Origin: Paenisporosarcina macmurdoensis
GTDB lineage: Bacteria > Bacillota > Bacilli > Bacillales_A > Planococcaceae
Direction of reading: 5' to 3'
DNA length: 64,000 nucleotides
Assembly (NCBI RefSeq): GCF_042658845.1
Contig: NZ_JBHSRI010000018.1
Location: 1 to 64,000 of the forward strand
Both the position numbers and the translations under genes were made by a program. This document shows positions 42,484 to 51,171 of this stretch, piece after piece. The notes under the pieces were generated by a model, which was not told where the DNA came from, searched no databases, and was given only the letters and a program-made list of their open reading frames with translations. The first letter of the stretch is position 1, and each line of letters starts with the position of its first letter.

Positions 42484-43266
42484 ATGTTAGTAGATATAAA
42501 TTTACTTGGCGATAAGGAACGGGACCGTCCTGCCTTTGTCGTTGCAGCCATATCACTTATTCTTTTAGGACTCGTTACGGGACTCGTTTTTTATTTCCTT
42601 GGTAATACATATAGCAACAAACAGCAAGTTCTTGCAGCACAAAGCGTAGAAGTCGTTGGACAACAAGCGGCCATACAAGAGCAAATGGTTACAACAGCAG
42701 CATTAAGTGATACACAGAAATTGCAAAAAACTGTCGAGTGGGCTGAAACTTATCAGTACGATACACTCCCTTTGATTCGTAAATTGACTGCGTTATTACC
42801 GGAACGTGGGTACTTCTTAAGCTTTTCATTTTCAACGCCAAACCAAGTAACCATCACGACCCAATTTGATACATCTCGTGATACGGCGTTTTACTTAACT
42901 CAACTTAAAGCGTCCGAAATGATCACGGATGTTGTGTTATCTTCAGTTTCTTATCAACCTTTAGCTGAGGAGGCTGTCGAAGAAACGGATGGAGTGGTTA
43001 CAGAAGTTGAGCCTGTGGAAGAAATCATGCCACGATATTTAGCTTCTTACGCAGTGACGTTTTTAGATACACGTATGCCAGCAGATGGTACAGCTGTTCC
43101 AGTTGATCCAAACGTTCCACCTGTTGAAGGAGAAACGCCAACTGAAAGTGAAACACCTGCAGAGGAAACACCAGAAGAACAACCGGAAGAGCAACCAGCT
43201 GAAACACCTACTACCGAACCACAAGCTCCTGCAGACGATGCACAAGGAGATGATGCAAATGAGTAA
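42484..43266 (+). CDS. pilN: PilN, type IV pilus alignment subcomplex protein
   Basis: A short cytoplasmic N-terminus (VDINLLGDKERDR; INLL is the PilM-binding motif) is followed by one membrane helix (about 18-40), a coiled coil and a ferredoxin-like domain. The last ~60 residues are an acidic Pro/Glu/Thr-rich tail (GETPTESETPAEETPEEQPE), absent from classical PilN. ATG 42484 gives the best spacing to AAGAGGTG; ATG 42481 and GTG 42478 are alternatives. It overlaps pilO by 8 nt. Confidence 0.87.
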   Translation: MLVDINLLGDKERDRPAFVVAAISLILLGLVTGLVFYFLGNTYSNKQQVLAAQSVEVVGQQAAIQEQMVTTAALSDTQKLQKTVEWAETYQYDTLPLIRKLTALLPERGYFLSFSFSTPNQVTITTQFDTSRDTAFYLTQLKASEMITDVVLSSVSYQPLAEEAVEETDGVVTEVEPVEEIMPRYLASYAVTFLDTRMPADGTAVPVDPNVPPVEGETPTESETPAEETPEEQPEEQPAETPTTEPQAPADDAQGDDANE

Positions 43267-44269
43267 CTTAACGAGAAAGCAAAAGGAAATTGGACTTATC
43301 GTATTATCAAGTTTATTTTGTTTAATTATGATTGCCTATGCGTATTTCACATTCTATGTGCCGAAGAAAGAAAGTTTAGCAGTTGCTGAAACAACACTCA
43401 CAACTGATAGACAAGTGTTGTTTGCATTAGAACAACAGCTGGCTGATCAACCAGATATTCCGGTCGTCAGTTCACTCGAGTTGCAAAAGAAAGTACCGAT
43501 CGATCCATTGACGGAGTTAATCATTTTGCAAATTGAAAAAGCTGAAGTCGTGTCGAATTCTCTTGTTCAATCAATCGGATTCTCAGAAGGACCCTTTGTT
43601 ATTGAAGCACCTCCAGAAGGGGTTGAAACACTACAACAGCTTCTTGTCAGTTTATCTATTGAAACATCATCGTATGCTACTTTAGAAGATTTCATTGATG
43701 AGATTGAGAAATTAGATCGCATATTAATTGTAGATAATATCTCATTCAGTTCACCAGGAGAAGTCACAACGGAGGAATTAGAACCTGCGAAGTTACAACT
43801 GTCATTGTCTTTCACAGCGTTCTATCGACCTGATTTACTCGAACTTCTTGATGAGGGACCTAAAGTAGACACTCCTGCACCCGCAGACAAGTCTAATCCA
43901 CTCCCTTCAAATGAAGTCATTGATGACGGAGAAGTAGTTGCTACAGAAGCTGATGCAACAACGATTACTGAAACTATAGAAGCACAAGAGACTGATAGTG
44001 AATCAGTTGATGAAGTATCGAGCGAAGCCAATTCGGTTACACAAGCTCCTTCTTCTACAAAACCAGTGACAAAAGTAGCAACTGCACAATCCACAAAAGG
44101 TGCAGCCGAAACAAAAAATCAAACATACAAAGTTAAACTAGGAGACACTCTTTACTCGATTTCAATGAAACACTATGGAACTCGATTAGGTGAAGAGAAA
44201 ATCAAAGTAGCCAATGACTTACCTTCGAATAACGTAATGGTCAATGAAACATTAATCATTCCATATTAA
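43259..44269 (+). CDS. pilO: PilO with C-terminal LysM domain
   Basis: PilO partners PilN in the envelope-spanning subcomplex. One membrane helix (about residues 12-34, IVLSSLFCLIMIAYAYF) is followed by a coiled coil, a PilO-type domain with SLSIETSSYATLEDFIDEIE, a Ser/Thr/Glu-rich linker and a terminal LysM domain (TYKVKLGDTLYSISMKHYG...ETLIIPY). The true start is ATG 43259 with AAGGAG upstream; the frame extending back to 43085 is a shadow of pilN. LysM would anchor the complex to peptidoglycan. Confidence 0.85.
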   Translation: MSNLTRKQKEIGLIVLSSLFCLIMIAYAYFTFYVPKKESLAVAETTLTTDRQVLFALEQQLADQPDIPVVSSLELQKKVPIDPLTELIILQIEKAEVVSNSLVQSIGFSEGPFVIEAPPEGVETLQQLLVSLSIETSSYATLEDFIDEIEKLDRILIVDNISFSSPGEVTTEELEPAKLQLSLSFTAFYRPDLLELLDEGPKVDTPAPADKSNPLPSNEVIDDGEVVATEADATTITETIEAQETDSESVDEVSSEANSVTQAPSSTKPVTKVATAQSTKGAAETKNQTYKVKLGDTLYSISMKHYGTRLGEEKIKVANDLPSNNVMVNETLIIPY

Positions 44270-44275
44270 ACACAC

Positions 44276-44312
44276 AAAAACTGGAGAGCGCACCATTTCT
44301 CCAGTTTTTGTT
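44276..44312 (+). terminator. Intrinsic terminator of pilA-M-N-O
   Basis: AAAAACTGGAGA pairs perfectly with TCTCCAGTTTTT. Confidence 0.8.
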
Positions 44313-44691
44313 TCATTACTTATTAATTGGCTATAGCTAAAGAGCTTTGAATTTATAAAACGCCGAAACCAATATAGTATAATCGAGCCTTTGCTTGTGA
44401 GAGGGAATCAACACTCTTCTCGTGGGTGAACAGGCAAGCCTCCTCAATAGTGTTTGGTTCATGATAAGTTTAAAGATGATATTGAATAACAGTCGAAACA
44501 CCATCATGTCTCAAAAGCATGAAACGATATGAACTTATACATGTTCAATCAATCTAAATCTACGACTAATGTAAAATGTTCATATACATATGAGTATGTA
44601 AAATTTAATAGTTTTATCAAAATGCTGTATTAACATCTGTTGACGATTTGAATAACAGAAGGAAAAGTACATTTACACCTAGCATGCCGCA
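44313..44691. other. Non-coding stretch with an orphan promoter-like site
   Basis: A perfect TATAAT (44378-44383) with only a poor -35 is followed by a stretch with several short complementary segments (GAGAGG/CTTCTC, GCCTTTGCTTG/CAGGCAAGC). No frame is supported. It might specify a small RNA, or be the remains of a gene upstream of pilD. Confidence 0.35.
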
Positions 44692-44942
44692 ATGGCTGTC
44701 TAAAAGCCCCTAATATAAAGTAAGTGGAGTAAAAAGTCTTTTTTTCTCTACTTACATTTGAACATTTATACCACTTATAATTGTCTTATTGCACATAACG
44801 AACTTAAGGTTGATTGGAGTGGAAGACGGCGACTCCGGCGGGATTAGCGTGAGCTGAAGACCCCGCAGGCGAGCTTGCTCGTCGAGGAGGCTGAGGCCAT
44901 GCCCCGTGGAAAGCGTCCGTCTGCAACGGAAATCAACCTTTG
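44692..44942 (+). repeat. Dispersed structured repeat, copy 4 (flank type Y)
   Basis: The core at about 44816-44940 carries GGCGACTCCGGCGGGATTAG, CGAGCTTGCTCGTCGAGGAG and GGAAAGCGTCCGTCTG. The left flank (GGCTGTCTAAAAGCCCC, TACATTTGAACATTTATA, CGAACTTAAGGTTGATTGGA) matches copy 2. It lies upstream of pilD. Confidence 0.8.
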
Positions 44943-45064
44943 GTAACAGTGAATATACGATGAATAACAATAACCTAAAACAAAGTTTAGTTAATGAAAA
45001 TATTGAAATCAGTAGAGAAAAACACAAATTGTGACATGTGTTTTTCTAAGAATGAGAGGCATTT

Positions 45065-45820
45065 ATGGAAATCCTTTATACCATATTATTTTTTATCTAC
45101 GGACTTATATTCGGTTCATTTTTTAATGTAGTAGGGTTACGCGTTCCGAAAAATGAATCAATCGTAACCCCACCATCCCATTGTACGATTTGTGATCGTC
45201 GATTGACATTTAAAGATTTGGTGCCTGTGTTTTCATTCGTATTTTTAAAAGGGAAATGCCGTGGTTGTGGCACGAAGATTAATTGGATTTATCCAGTGAT
45301 GGAACTTACTACAGCTGTGTTATTCGCATTTGCTTATTGGAAAATCGGATTTTCGCTTGAACTCATCGTAGCGATATTATTTATTTCCATGCTGGTGATT
45401 ATCACAGTATCTGATTTCGCATATATGTTAATCCCAGACAAAGTTTTATTATTCTTTGGTGCATTATTAATTATTGCGCGTGTCTTTTCACCACTTGATC
45501 CGTGGTGGGATAGCATTATTGGTGCTGTCGGAGGGTTCGGACTTTTGTTGTTAATTGCCATATTGTCGAAAGGTGGCATGGGCGGTGGAGACATCAAGTT
45601 GTTCGCAGTGATCGGGCTTGTGTTAGGGATTATCCCAACGCTATTAACACTGTTCTTAGCCGCGTTTATTGGTGCCATCGTAGGTGTAATTCATTTGCGT
45701 CGATCCAAGCAAGGTCGAAAAACGCCAGTGCCTTTTGGACCGTCCATCGCACTCGCTGCCATCATTGTCTATTTTTATGGAACACAAATGCTCGACTGGT
45801 ATACGAATTTGTTAGTTTAA
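45065..45820 (+). CDS. pilD: PilD/ComC prepilin peptidase and N-methylase
   Basis: This membrane aspartyl protease cleaves prepilins after Gly and methylates the new N-terminus. It shows FGSFFNVVGLRVP, the two CxxC pairs of the methylase domain (CTICDRR and CRGCGTK), the first catalytic Asp in VSDFAYMLIPD and the second in GGGDIKLF, with about seven to eight membrane helices. 251 aa. It holds the comC position of B. subtilis and should serve all pilins of this cluster and any competence pseudopilins elsewhere. Confidence 0.94.
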   Translation: MEILYTILFFIYGLIFGSFFNVVGLRVPKNESIVTPPSHCTICDRRLTFKDLVPVFSFVFLKGKCRGCGTKINWIYPVMELTTAVLFAFAYWKIGFSLELIVAILFISMLVIITVSDFAYMLIPDKVLLFFGALLIIARVFSPLDPWWDSIIGAVGGFGLLLLIAILSKGGMGGGDIKLFAVIGLVLGIIPTLLTLFLAAFIGAIVGVIHLRRSKQGRKTPVPFGPSIALAAIIVYFYGTQMLDWYTNLLV

Positions 45821-45834
45821 CTCGAAAACTTTTT

Positions 45835-45865
45835 TGGACAAGCCGACACCGGTCTTGTCTTTTTT
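45835..45865 (+). terminator. Intrinsic terminator after pilD
   Basis: GGACAAGCCG pairs with CGGTCTTGTC, followed by TTTTTTT. Confidence 0.75.
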
Positions 45866-45908
45866 TATTGCCCAAATGTTAGCGTTAAAAGAAAAACGGG
45901 GTGATGAA

Positions 45909-46544
45909 ATGCGTTTTACTAAATCGTTTTCAAAGTTTTCCTATACTCTAGCAATTTTACATGGCTTTTTTATTGGCGCCGTGTCGATCGGTATATTTGC
46001 GATTTTAATTCAATGGCAAGACATTTCAGCAGATAAACCAGAAACTTCAGATGCCGCTTCAAAAACACCAGAAAAAATTACAGTGGATGCCCCAGCTGAT
46101 GCCGTAACACCGACACAGTTTTTTGCAAAACAACATGGGATGTTTACGACTGCAGAAGGTGCCACCGCTCTCTTGCAATCAAGTCCAGCTATGAAGTCTG
46201 CGGCAATTATTATAACGGACAGTAAGTATTATGTATGGTCAGCTGCGAGTGTCGTAGAAAGCGAAGTGAAAATTGTAGGCAGCACCGATTCCTTTTCTAA
46301 GCCGTTTCGGATTAATTCATCTGCATGCACTGAACAAGCGATGAAAAATTTGCCTGTTTATCTTGCAAATCCAGACCCCGCAAAATTTAATTTTGAGAGT
46401 ACCGGAAATAAAGAAGCAATACCAAAGGATTGGACACCGAATATTGCAGCTATATCAACACTTTCAAAAGATTTTAACGTCATTCGAGTGCAACTTTTAT
46501 CGCATTATTTTGCTCAAAACGACTGCCTCAAAATTGAGTTTTGA
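45909..46544 (+). CDS. spoIIB: SpoIIB-like membrane protein with SPOR-like domain
   Basis: A 211-aa protein with an N-terminal cytoplasmic segment, one membrane helix (about residues 12-38), an acidic linker and an extracytoplasmic region with the SPOR-like pattern FFAKQHGMFTTAEGATALLQ and AAIIITDSKYYVWSA. The comC-spoIIB-maf order of B. subtilis identifies it. It is shorter than SpoIIB (about 330 aa). SpoIIB localises to the sporulation septum. ATG 45909 follows GGGGTGATGAA; the frame from 45834 begins inside the preceding terminator. Confidence 0.7.
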   Translation: MRFTKSFSKFSYTLAILHGFFIGAVSIGIFAILIQWQDISADKPETSDAASKTPEKITVDAPADAVTPTQFFAKQHGMFTTAEGATALLQSSPAMKSAAIIITDSKYYVWSAASVVESEVKIVGSTDSFSKPFRINSSACTEQAMKNLPVYLANPDPAKFNFESTGNKEAIPKDWTPNIAAISTLSKDFNVIRVQLLSHYFAQNDCLKIEF

Positions 46545-46639
46545 CGGTAGTTTAATTGGCAAAATTAAATTATTGCCCTTTTGACACATTTTTCAACGGA
46601 GAAATAGTTCTGTATGATGTCAAAAAGGAGCTGATTTCA

Positions 46640-47251
46640 ATGGAATTTAAAACAACTAAACCGCTAATTTTAGCATCTGCCTCACCGAGAAGAAAAGAAC
46701 TACTATCATTACTAGGTGCACCATTTGAAGTGAAAACTATGGAAGTGGACGAACACTCGGTATTTGGTTCCTCGCCAGCCGAGTTAGTTTGTAATATTGC
46801 CATGGAGAAGGGTTTACATGTCGCTGAACGTAATCAGGACGCCATTGTCATTAGTGCAGATACAATGGTATTTATCGATGACGAGCCATTAGGTAAACCG
46901 GATAACGCAGAGATGGCGAAAGACCATTTACGCAGATTGTCGGGTCGGACACATACCGTTATTACGGGTGTTGCGATTTATTTCGATGATGTTTGTAGTA
47001 TGTTTTTTGAGAAAACAAAAGTTACTTTTTTCGCACTGTCTGAGGAATGGATCAGTAATTATGTAGCTAGTGGAGATTGTTTTGACAAGGCAGGAGCTTA
47101 TGGCATCCAAACGGTAGGTGCCTTAATGGTTGAACATGTAAATGGCGACTACAATAATGTCGTTGGCTTACCGATTGCGGGGCTTTATCGAGAACTGAAA
47201 CATTTAGAACTGATTGAACACGTGACAGCTGGAACGCGCTATGATAACTGA
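46640..47251 (+). CDS. maf: Maf-family nucleotide pyrophosphatase
   Basis: Family members hydrolyse non-canonical or dTTP/UTP-type nucleotides and are linked to septum control. Motifs are ILASASPRRKELL (about residues 9-21), VISADTMVFIDDEPLGKP, GRTHTVITGV and DKAGAYGIQ. 203 aa. ATG 46640 is preceded by AAAGGAG eight bases away; the longer frame from 46556 lacks a site. It overlaps radC by 11 nt. Confidence 0.93.
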   Translation: MEFKTTKPLILASASPRRKELLSLLGAPFEVKTMEVDEHSVFGSSPAELVCNIAMEKGLHVAERNQDAIVISADTMVFIDDEPLGKPDNAEMAKDHLRRLSGRTHTVITGVAIYFDDVCSMFFEKTKVTFFALSEEWISNYVASGDCFDKAGAYGIQTVGALMVEHVNGDYNNVVGLPIAGLYRELKHLELIEHVTAGTRYDN

Positions 47252-47939
47252 AGTCAAACCAACACTGATGATCCGTGATGTTCCAGCCGCCGATCGCCCA
47301 CGTGAAAGGTTAATGAATCAAGGTGCTACAGCTTTGTCGAATCAAGAGTTGATTGCCATTTTATTACGAACGGGTACGAAACAAGAATCTGTGCTTCATT
47401 TGGCCAATCGCGTGTTAGTTTTTTTTGAACAACTGCACGAATTGAAAAATGCGACGATTGAAGAAATCATGTCTGTTAAAGGTATTGGGGAAGCGAAGGC
47501 AGTTCAATTGCTTGCGGCAGTGGAACTCGGACGTCGTTTAGCGCAACAACAAACAGATGGGAAATTTACTGTGCGTTCCCCCAAAGATGCGGCTACATAT
47601 TTAATGGCGGATATGACATCTTTAAAGCAAGAAAATTTTGTTGTGTTATTTATGAACGTGAAAAATCAAGTGTTACACAAACAAACGATCTTTATTGGTA
47701 GTTTAAATGCAAGTATTGTACACCCTCGAGAAATATTCAGAGAAGCAGTGAAACGCTCTGCTGCTTCGATAATTTGTGCGCATAACCATCCGTCCGGGAA
47801 CCCGTCTCCGTCACCTGAAGACATTGAGGTAACGAAGAGAATTCAAGAAGCTGGGCAAATCATGGGCATCGAATTACTGGACCATGTGATTATCGGAGAT
47901 CACCAATTTATTAGTTTGAAAGAAAAGGGTTACATGTGA
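47241..47939 (+). CDS. radC: RadC-family JAB/MPN-domain protein
   Basis: An N-terminal helix-hairpin-helix (VKGIGEAKAVQLLAAVELG, about 75-92) is followed by the metal-binding JAB1/MPN+ motif HNHPSGNPSPSPED (about 178-191). 232 aa, standard. Despite the name, a DNA repair role is not established for the family. It sits between maf and mreB as in B. subtilis. Confidence 0.92.
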   Translation: MITEVKPTLMIRDVPAADRPRERLMNQGATALSNQELIAILLRTGTKQESVLHLANRVLVFFEQLHELKNATIEEIMSVKGIGEAKAVQLLAAVELGRRLAQQQTDGKFTVRSPKDAATYLMADMTSLKQENFVVLFMNVKNQVLHKQTIFIGSLNASIVHPREIFREAVKRSAASIICAHNHPSGNPSPSPEDIEVTKRIQEAGQIMGIELLDHVIIGDHQFISLKEKGYM

Positions 47940-47942
47940 CAC

Positions 47943-47971
47943 TGTGATTTTCTCTTTTTATCCGTTATAAT
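47943..47971 (+). promoter_or_regulatory. Likely promoter of mreBCD-minCD
   Basis: TATAAT (47966-47971) is perfect. TGTGAT 17 bases upstream is a poor -35. It lies 60 bases before the mreB start. Confidence 0.5.
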
Positions 47972-48033
47972 CAAAGTTATGGTTTAAACTAAGCTAAGAT
48001 TAAGTGGCTAAGGATAGAAAGGAAGAAAATAAC

Positions 48034-49050
48034 GTGTTTGGATTCGGAGCAAAAGATGTCGGGATTGACCTTGGCACAGCAAATACTTTGGTATTTATTA
48101 AAGGAAAAGGGATCGTTTTACGCGAACCTTCAGTAGTAGCTAAAAATACAAATAATGGTGATATCGTAGCAGTAGGAAACGATGCTAGAAATATGATTGG
48201 TCGTACTCCAGGTTCAATCGTTGCCATTCGCCCAATGAAAGATGGCGTTATTGCAGATTTTGATATTACGACAGCAATGATTCAGTATTATTTAAAAGAA
48301 GCATTGAAATCGTCAGGTGGTACATGGAAAAAGCCTAACGTTATGATTTGCGTACCTTACGGAATTACGTCTGTTGAGCGTCGTGCAGTAATTGATGCAG
48401 CACGTCAAGCTGGCGCAAGAGATGCTGTAACGATTGAAGAGCCATTTGCAGCAGCAATCGGTTCGAACTTACCAGTATGGGAACCTACAGGTAGTATGGT
48501 AGTTGATATTGGTGGCGGTACAACTGAAGTTGCCGTTATCTCACTTGGCGGTATTGTCACAAGCGAATCTGTGCGTGTCGGCGGAGATGCTATGGATCTT
48601 GCGATTACTAGTTATATTCGTAAAATGTACAACTTAACGATTGGTGAACGTACAGCCGAAGCTATTAAAATAGAAATCGGTTCTGCTAAAGTCATTGAGA
48701 ATATTGAGAAGATGGAAATTCGCGGTCGCGACTTAGTGACGGGTCTTCCAAAAACTCTTGAAATTTCTTCAGAAGAAATTGCAGAAGCATTGAAAGAATC
48801 TGTGTCAGCCATTATTGATGGAGTGAAGAAAACATTAGAACAAACGCCTCCTGAATTATCTGCAGATGTAATGGAACGTGGAATCGTCTTAACTGGCGGT
48901 GGCGCATTACTGAAGAACTTAGACAAAGTAATTAGTGATGAGACAAGCATGCCTGTCTTCATTGCAGAAAATCCATTAGACTGCGTTGCAATTGGTACGG
49001 GAATGGCGCTAGATCATATGAACATGATTCGCCAAAATTCTAAACACTAA
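48034..49050 (+). CDS. mreB: Actin-like cell shape protein MreB
   Basis: MreB polymerises under the membrane and directs lateral wall synthesis. It shows phosphate 1 DLGTANTLV, phosphate 2 VVDIGGGTTEVAVI and the adenosine motif VLTGGGALLKNL. GTG 48034 (MFGFGAKDVGID) matches B. subtilis MreB and follows AAGGAAG by eight bases; the listed longer frame adds an unconserved extension. 338 aa. First of mreB-mreC-mreD-minC-minD. Confidence 0.96.
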   Translation: MFGFGAKDVGIDLGTANTLVFIKGKGIVLREPSVVAKNTNNGDIVAVGNDARNMIGRTPGSIVAIRPMKDGVIADFDITTAMIQYYLKEALKSSGGTWKKPNVMICVPYGITSVERRAVIDAARQAGARDAVTIEEPFAAAIGSNLPVWEPTGSMVVDIGGGTTEVAVISLGGIVTSESVRVGGDAMDLAITSYIRKMYNLTIGERTAEAIKIEIGSAKVIENIEKMEIRGRDLVTGLPKTLEISSEEIAEALKESVSAIIDGVKKTLEQTPPELSADVMERGIVLTGGGALLKNLDKVISDETSMPVFIAENPLDCVAIGTGMALDHMNMIRQNSKH

Positions 49051-49064
49051 GGAGGACCGTTCTA

Positions 49065-49952
49065 ATGCCACAATTTTTTTCGAATAAGCGATTAATTTTG
49101 CTTCTTGTCGGGGTGATTTTTCTTGTGGCATTGATCAGCTTCTCTCTCAAAGATCGTGATAATGCGTCGTTACCTGAACAAATCATTAAAGATGTCGTTG
49201 GTTTTGGGCAATCTATTTTCTCGAAACCAACGCAGTACATAACAGGTGTTTTCGATAATGTTGATTCTTTGTTAAACACATATGAAGAAAACAAACGTTT
49301 AAAAGGTCGTCTAGAAGAATTTGCGAAATTGCAAGCTGACGTCAACGATTTAGCATCTGAGAACACGAGATTAAGAGAAGTCGTAGACAAGCAAGAAGAT
49401 CTGCGAGAATACGAACCGATTCAGGCAACTGTAATCGCTAGGAATCCTGATCAGTGGGAAGAAAAAGTAATACTTGATAAAGGAGAAGTTCACGGGGTCG
49501 AGAAGAACATGGCGATCATGACAGCACAAGGGTTGATAGGGAAAGTTATCCTTACAACACCTTTTACTTCAACTGTAGAACTACTATCGACAAAAAATCC
49601 AAACTATCGTGTATCTGCGATGGTCACTGGTGAAAAAGAAGTATTCGGCTTAATAGAAGGATACGATGATGAGCGAAACGAACTTATTCTAAAACGAATT
49701 GATTCTAATATTGAAATCAAAAAAGGTCAGAAAATCATGTCATCTGGACTAGGTGGGATTTTCCCTAAAGGTATTTTAATCGGGGAAATTACTGAAGTTT
49801 CGACAGACGATTTCGGCTTAACTAAAATGGCTTATGTAAAACCAGCAGCTGATTTTGCCCTACTTGACCATGTAATGATTGCGAAACGCGTCTTGACAAC
49901 AGTCGATGGGACAGATGGTGAGAATACTGTGTCTGATGAGGATGAATCATGA
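49065..49952 (+). CDS. mreC: Cell shape protein MreC
   Basis: A bitopic membrane protein: one N-terminal helix (about 10-27, LILLLVGVIFLVALIS), a coiled coil (about 68-105) and a beta-rich extracytoplasmic domain with GLIGKVI and SSGLGGIFPKGILIGEI. 295 aa. AAGGAGG precedes the ATG. It overlaps mreD by 4 nt (ATGA). Confidence 0.95.
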   Translation: MPQFFSNKRLILLLVGVIFLVALISFSLKDRDNASLPEQIIKDVVGFGQSIFSKPTQYITGVFDNVDSLLNTYEENKRLKGRLEEFAKLQADVNDLASENTRLREVVDKQEDLREYEPIQATVIARNPDQWEEKVILDKGEVHGVEKNMAIMTAQGLIGKVILTTPFTSTVELLSTKNPNYRVSAMVTGEKEVFGLIEGYDDERNELILKRIDSNIEIKKGQKIMSSGLGGIFPKGILIGEITEVSTDDFGLTKMAYVKPAADFALLDHVMIAKRVLTTVDGTDGENTVSDEDES

Positions 49953-50473
49953 AGCGATTTATCATTCCAGCCATTGCCGTTGTATTGTTTTATCTTGAAC
50001 CAGTTTTCGGCTTATTTTCTCCCCTCGACATAGGTGGGGAGTATCGGTTTTTAATCCCTCGATTTCTCATCATGTATTTGATATTCATTTCCATCTACTA
50101 TAGTCGCAACCGCGCGATGGCGTATGCATTACTTTTTGGGCTCTTGTATGATGTGTTTTTCATTGATATTATTGGTTTATATTCTTTTTTATATCCATTA
50201 ATATGTTTACTTGCTAGTTTCATTGTGAGATTCATTCACCAGAACTTACTTGTGACAACAATCGTGTCACTTGTACTCGTCGCTGGTCTTGAATTCGCGT
50301 TATACCAATTCTTTTCATTGATCGGCTTGACTGACATTTCGCTACAAGCTTTTGTAAGCGATCGTCTCATTCCGACGATGATTGCAAATTCAATTTTCTT
50401 AGTGGTGCTCGGCTGGGCATTTAAATATGTAATCAATGCACGATTGTTGCAACGATTAAATCAGCCAAATTGA
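49949..50473 (+). CDS. mreD: Rod-shape protein MreD
   Basis: A 174-aa integral membrane protein with five to six helices covering nearly the whole length; LFGLLYDVFFIDIIGLY is the family signature. It works with MreB and MreC and the elongasome. Translationally coupled to mreC. Confidence 0.93.
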   Translation: MKRFIIPAIAVVLFYLEPVFGLFSPLDIGGEYRFLIPRFLIMYLIFISIYYSRNRAMAYALLFGLLYDVFFIDIIGLYSFLYPLICLLASFIVRFIHQNLLVTTIVSLVLVAGLEFALYQFFSLIGLTDISLQAFVSDRLIPTMIANSIFLVVLGWAFKYVINARLLQRLNQPN

Positions 50474-50495
50474 TTCTACGCGTGAGGTGACGCAT

Positions 50496-51170
50496 TTGAC
50501 GACGAAAAAGCAGCTAGTCTACATAAAAGGCACCAAAGATGGTCTAGTGCTTCGGCTTGATGATCAAAGCGCATATGCCGAACTGGTGGAAGAACTAAAG
50601 CTAAAAGTTTCGGGCGAAGGCATCGATGGACAAGCAGAGGTATTATTACAACTTGGAAATCGCTTATGTTCAGAAGAACAAATAAAAGAACTGATCGCTA
50701 GTGTACATACGTCTCCGCATTTACGTGTGTCAAAAGTGCAAAGCGATGTAATTTCTATAGAAGAAAGCAATCGCCGAATTTTAGAGCGTCAATCGGAAAC
50801 ATATGTCGGCATCGTACGTTCGGGACAAGTTGTCAAGGCTGAAGGCGATTTAGTGGTCGTTGGAGATGTAAACCCTAACGGTAAAATTGTCGCAGGGGGC
50901 AACATTTTTGTTCTAGGACGCTTAAAGGGTAGCGCACATGCTGGAGCGAATGGCAATAAAGAAGCGGTCATCGCCGCATCTTGGTTAGAAGCAACGCATA
51001 TTAAGATTCACGAAACACTCGAAACAATGACGGATGAATTGACGATTCTTTCTGAACAACCGGAAATGGAATGTGCCTATTTGCATGCAAATGGCTTCAT
51101 TGCAATCGATCGCTTACAAGAACTGCGTCTATTGAGACCGCAATTATCTACATTTAAAGGAGGAAGCTAA
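50496..51170 (+). CDS. minC: Septum site-determining protein MinC
   Basis: MinC blocks FtsZ assembly near the poles. The N-terminal domain (about 1-100) is followed by the beta-helical C-terminal domain with GDVNPNGKIVAGGNIFVLG and GSAHAGANG, which binds MinD. 224 aa. TTG 50496 is chosen because GAGGTGA precedes it; the GTG at 50487 lies inside that site. Confidence 0.94.
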   Translation: MTTKKQLVYIKGTKDGLVLRLDDQSAYAELVEELKLKVSGEGIDGQAEVLLQLGNRLCSEEQIKELIASVHTSPHLRVSKVQSDVISIEESNRRILERQSETYVGIVRSGQVVKAEGDLVVVGDVNPNGKIVAGGNIFVLGRLKGSAHAGANGNKEAVIAASWLEATHIKIHETLETMTDELTILSEQPEMECAYLHANGFIAIDRLQELRLLRPQLSTFKGGS

Positions 51171-51171
51171 T

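Noticed and set aside
43085..43258. N-terminal extension of PilO
   Set aside because: It is an out-of-frame reading of the pilN acidic tail; ATG 43259 has AAGGAG and gives a standard PilO N-terminus.
48004..48033. Ten-residue N-terminal extension of MreB
   Set aside because: GTG 48034 has the ribosome binding site and matches the conserved MreB start.
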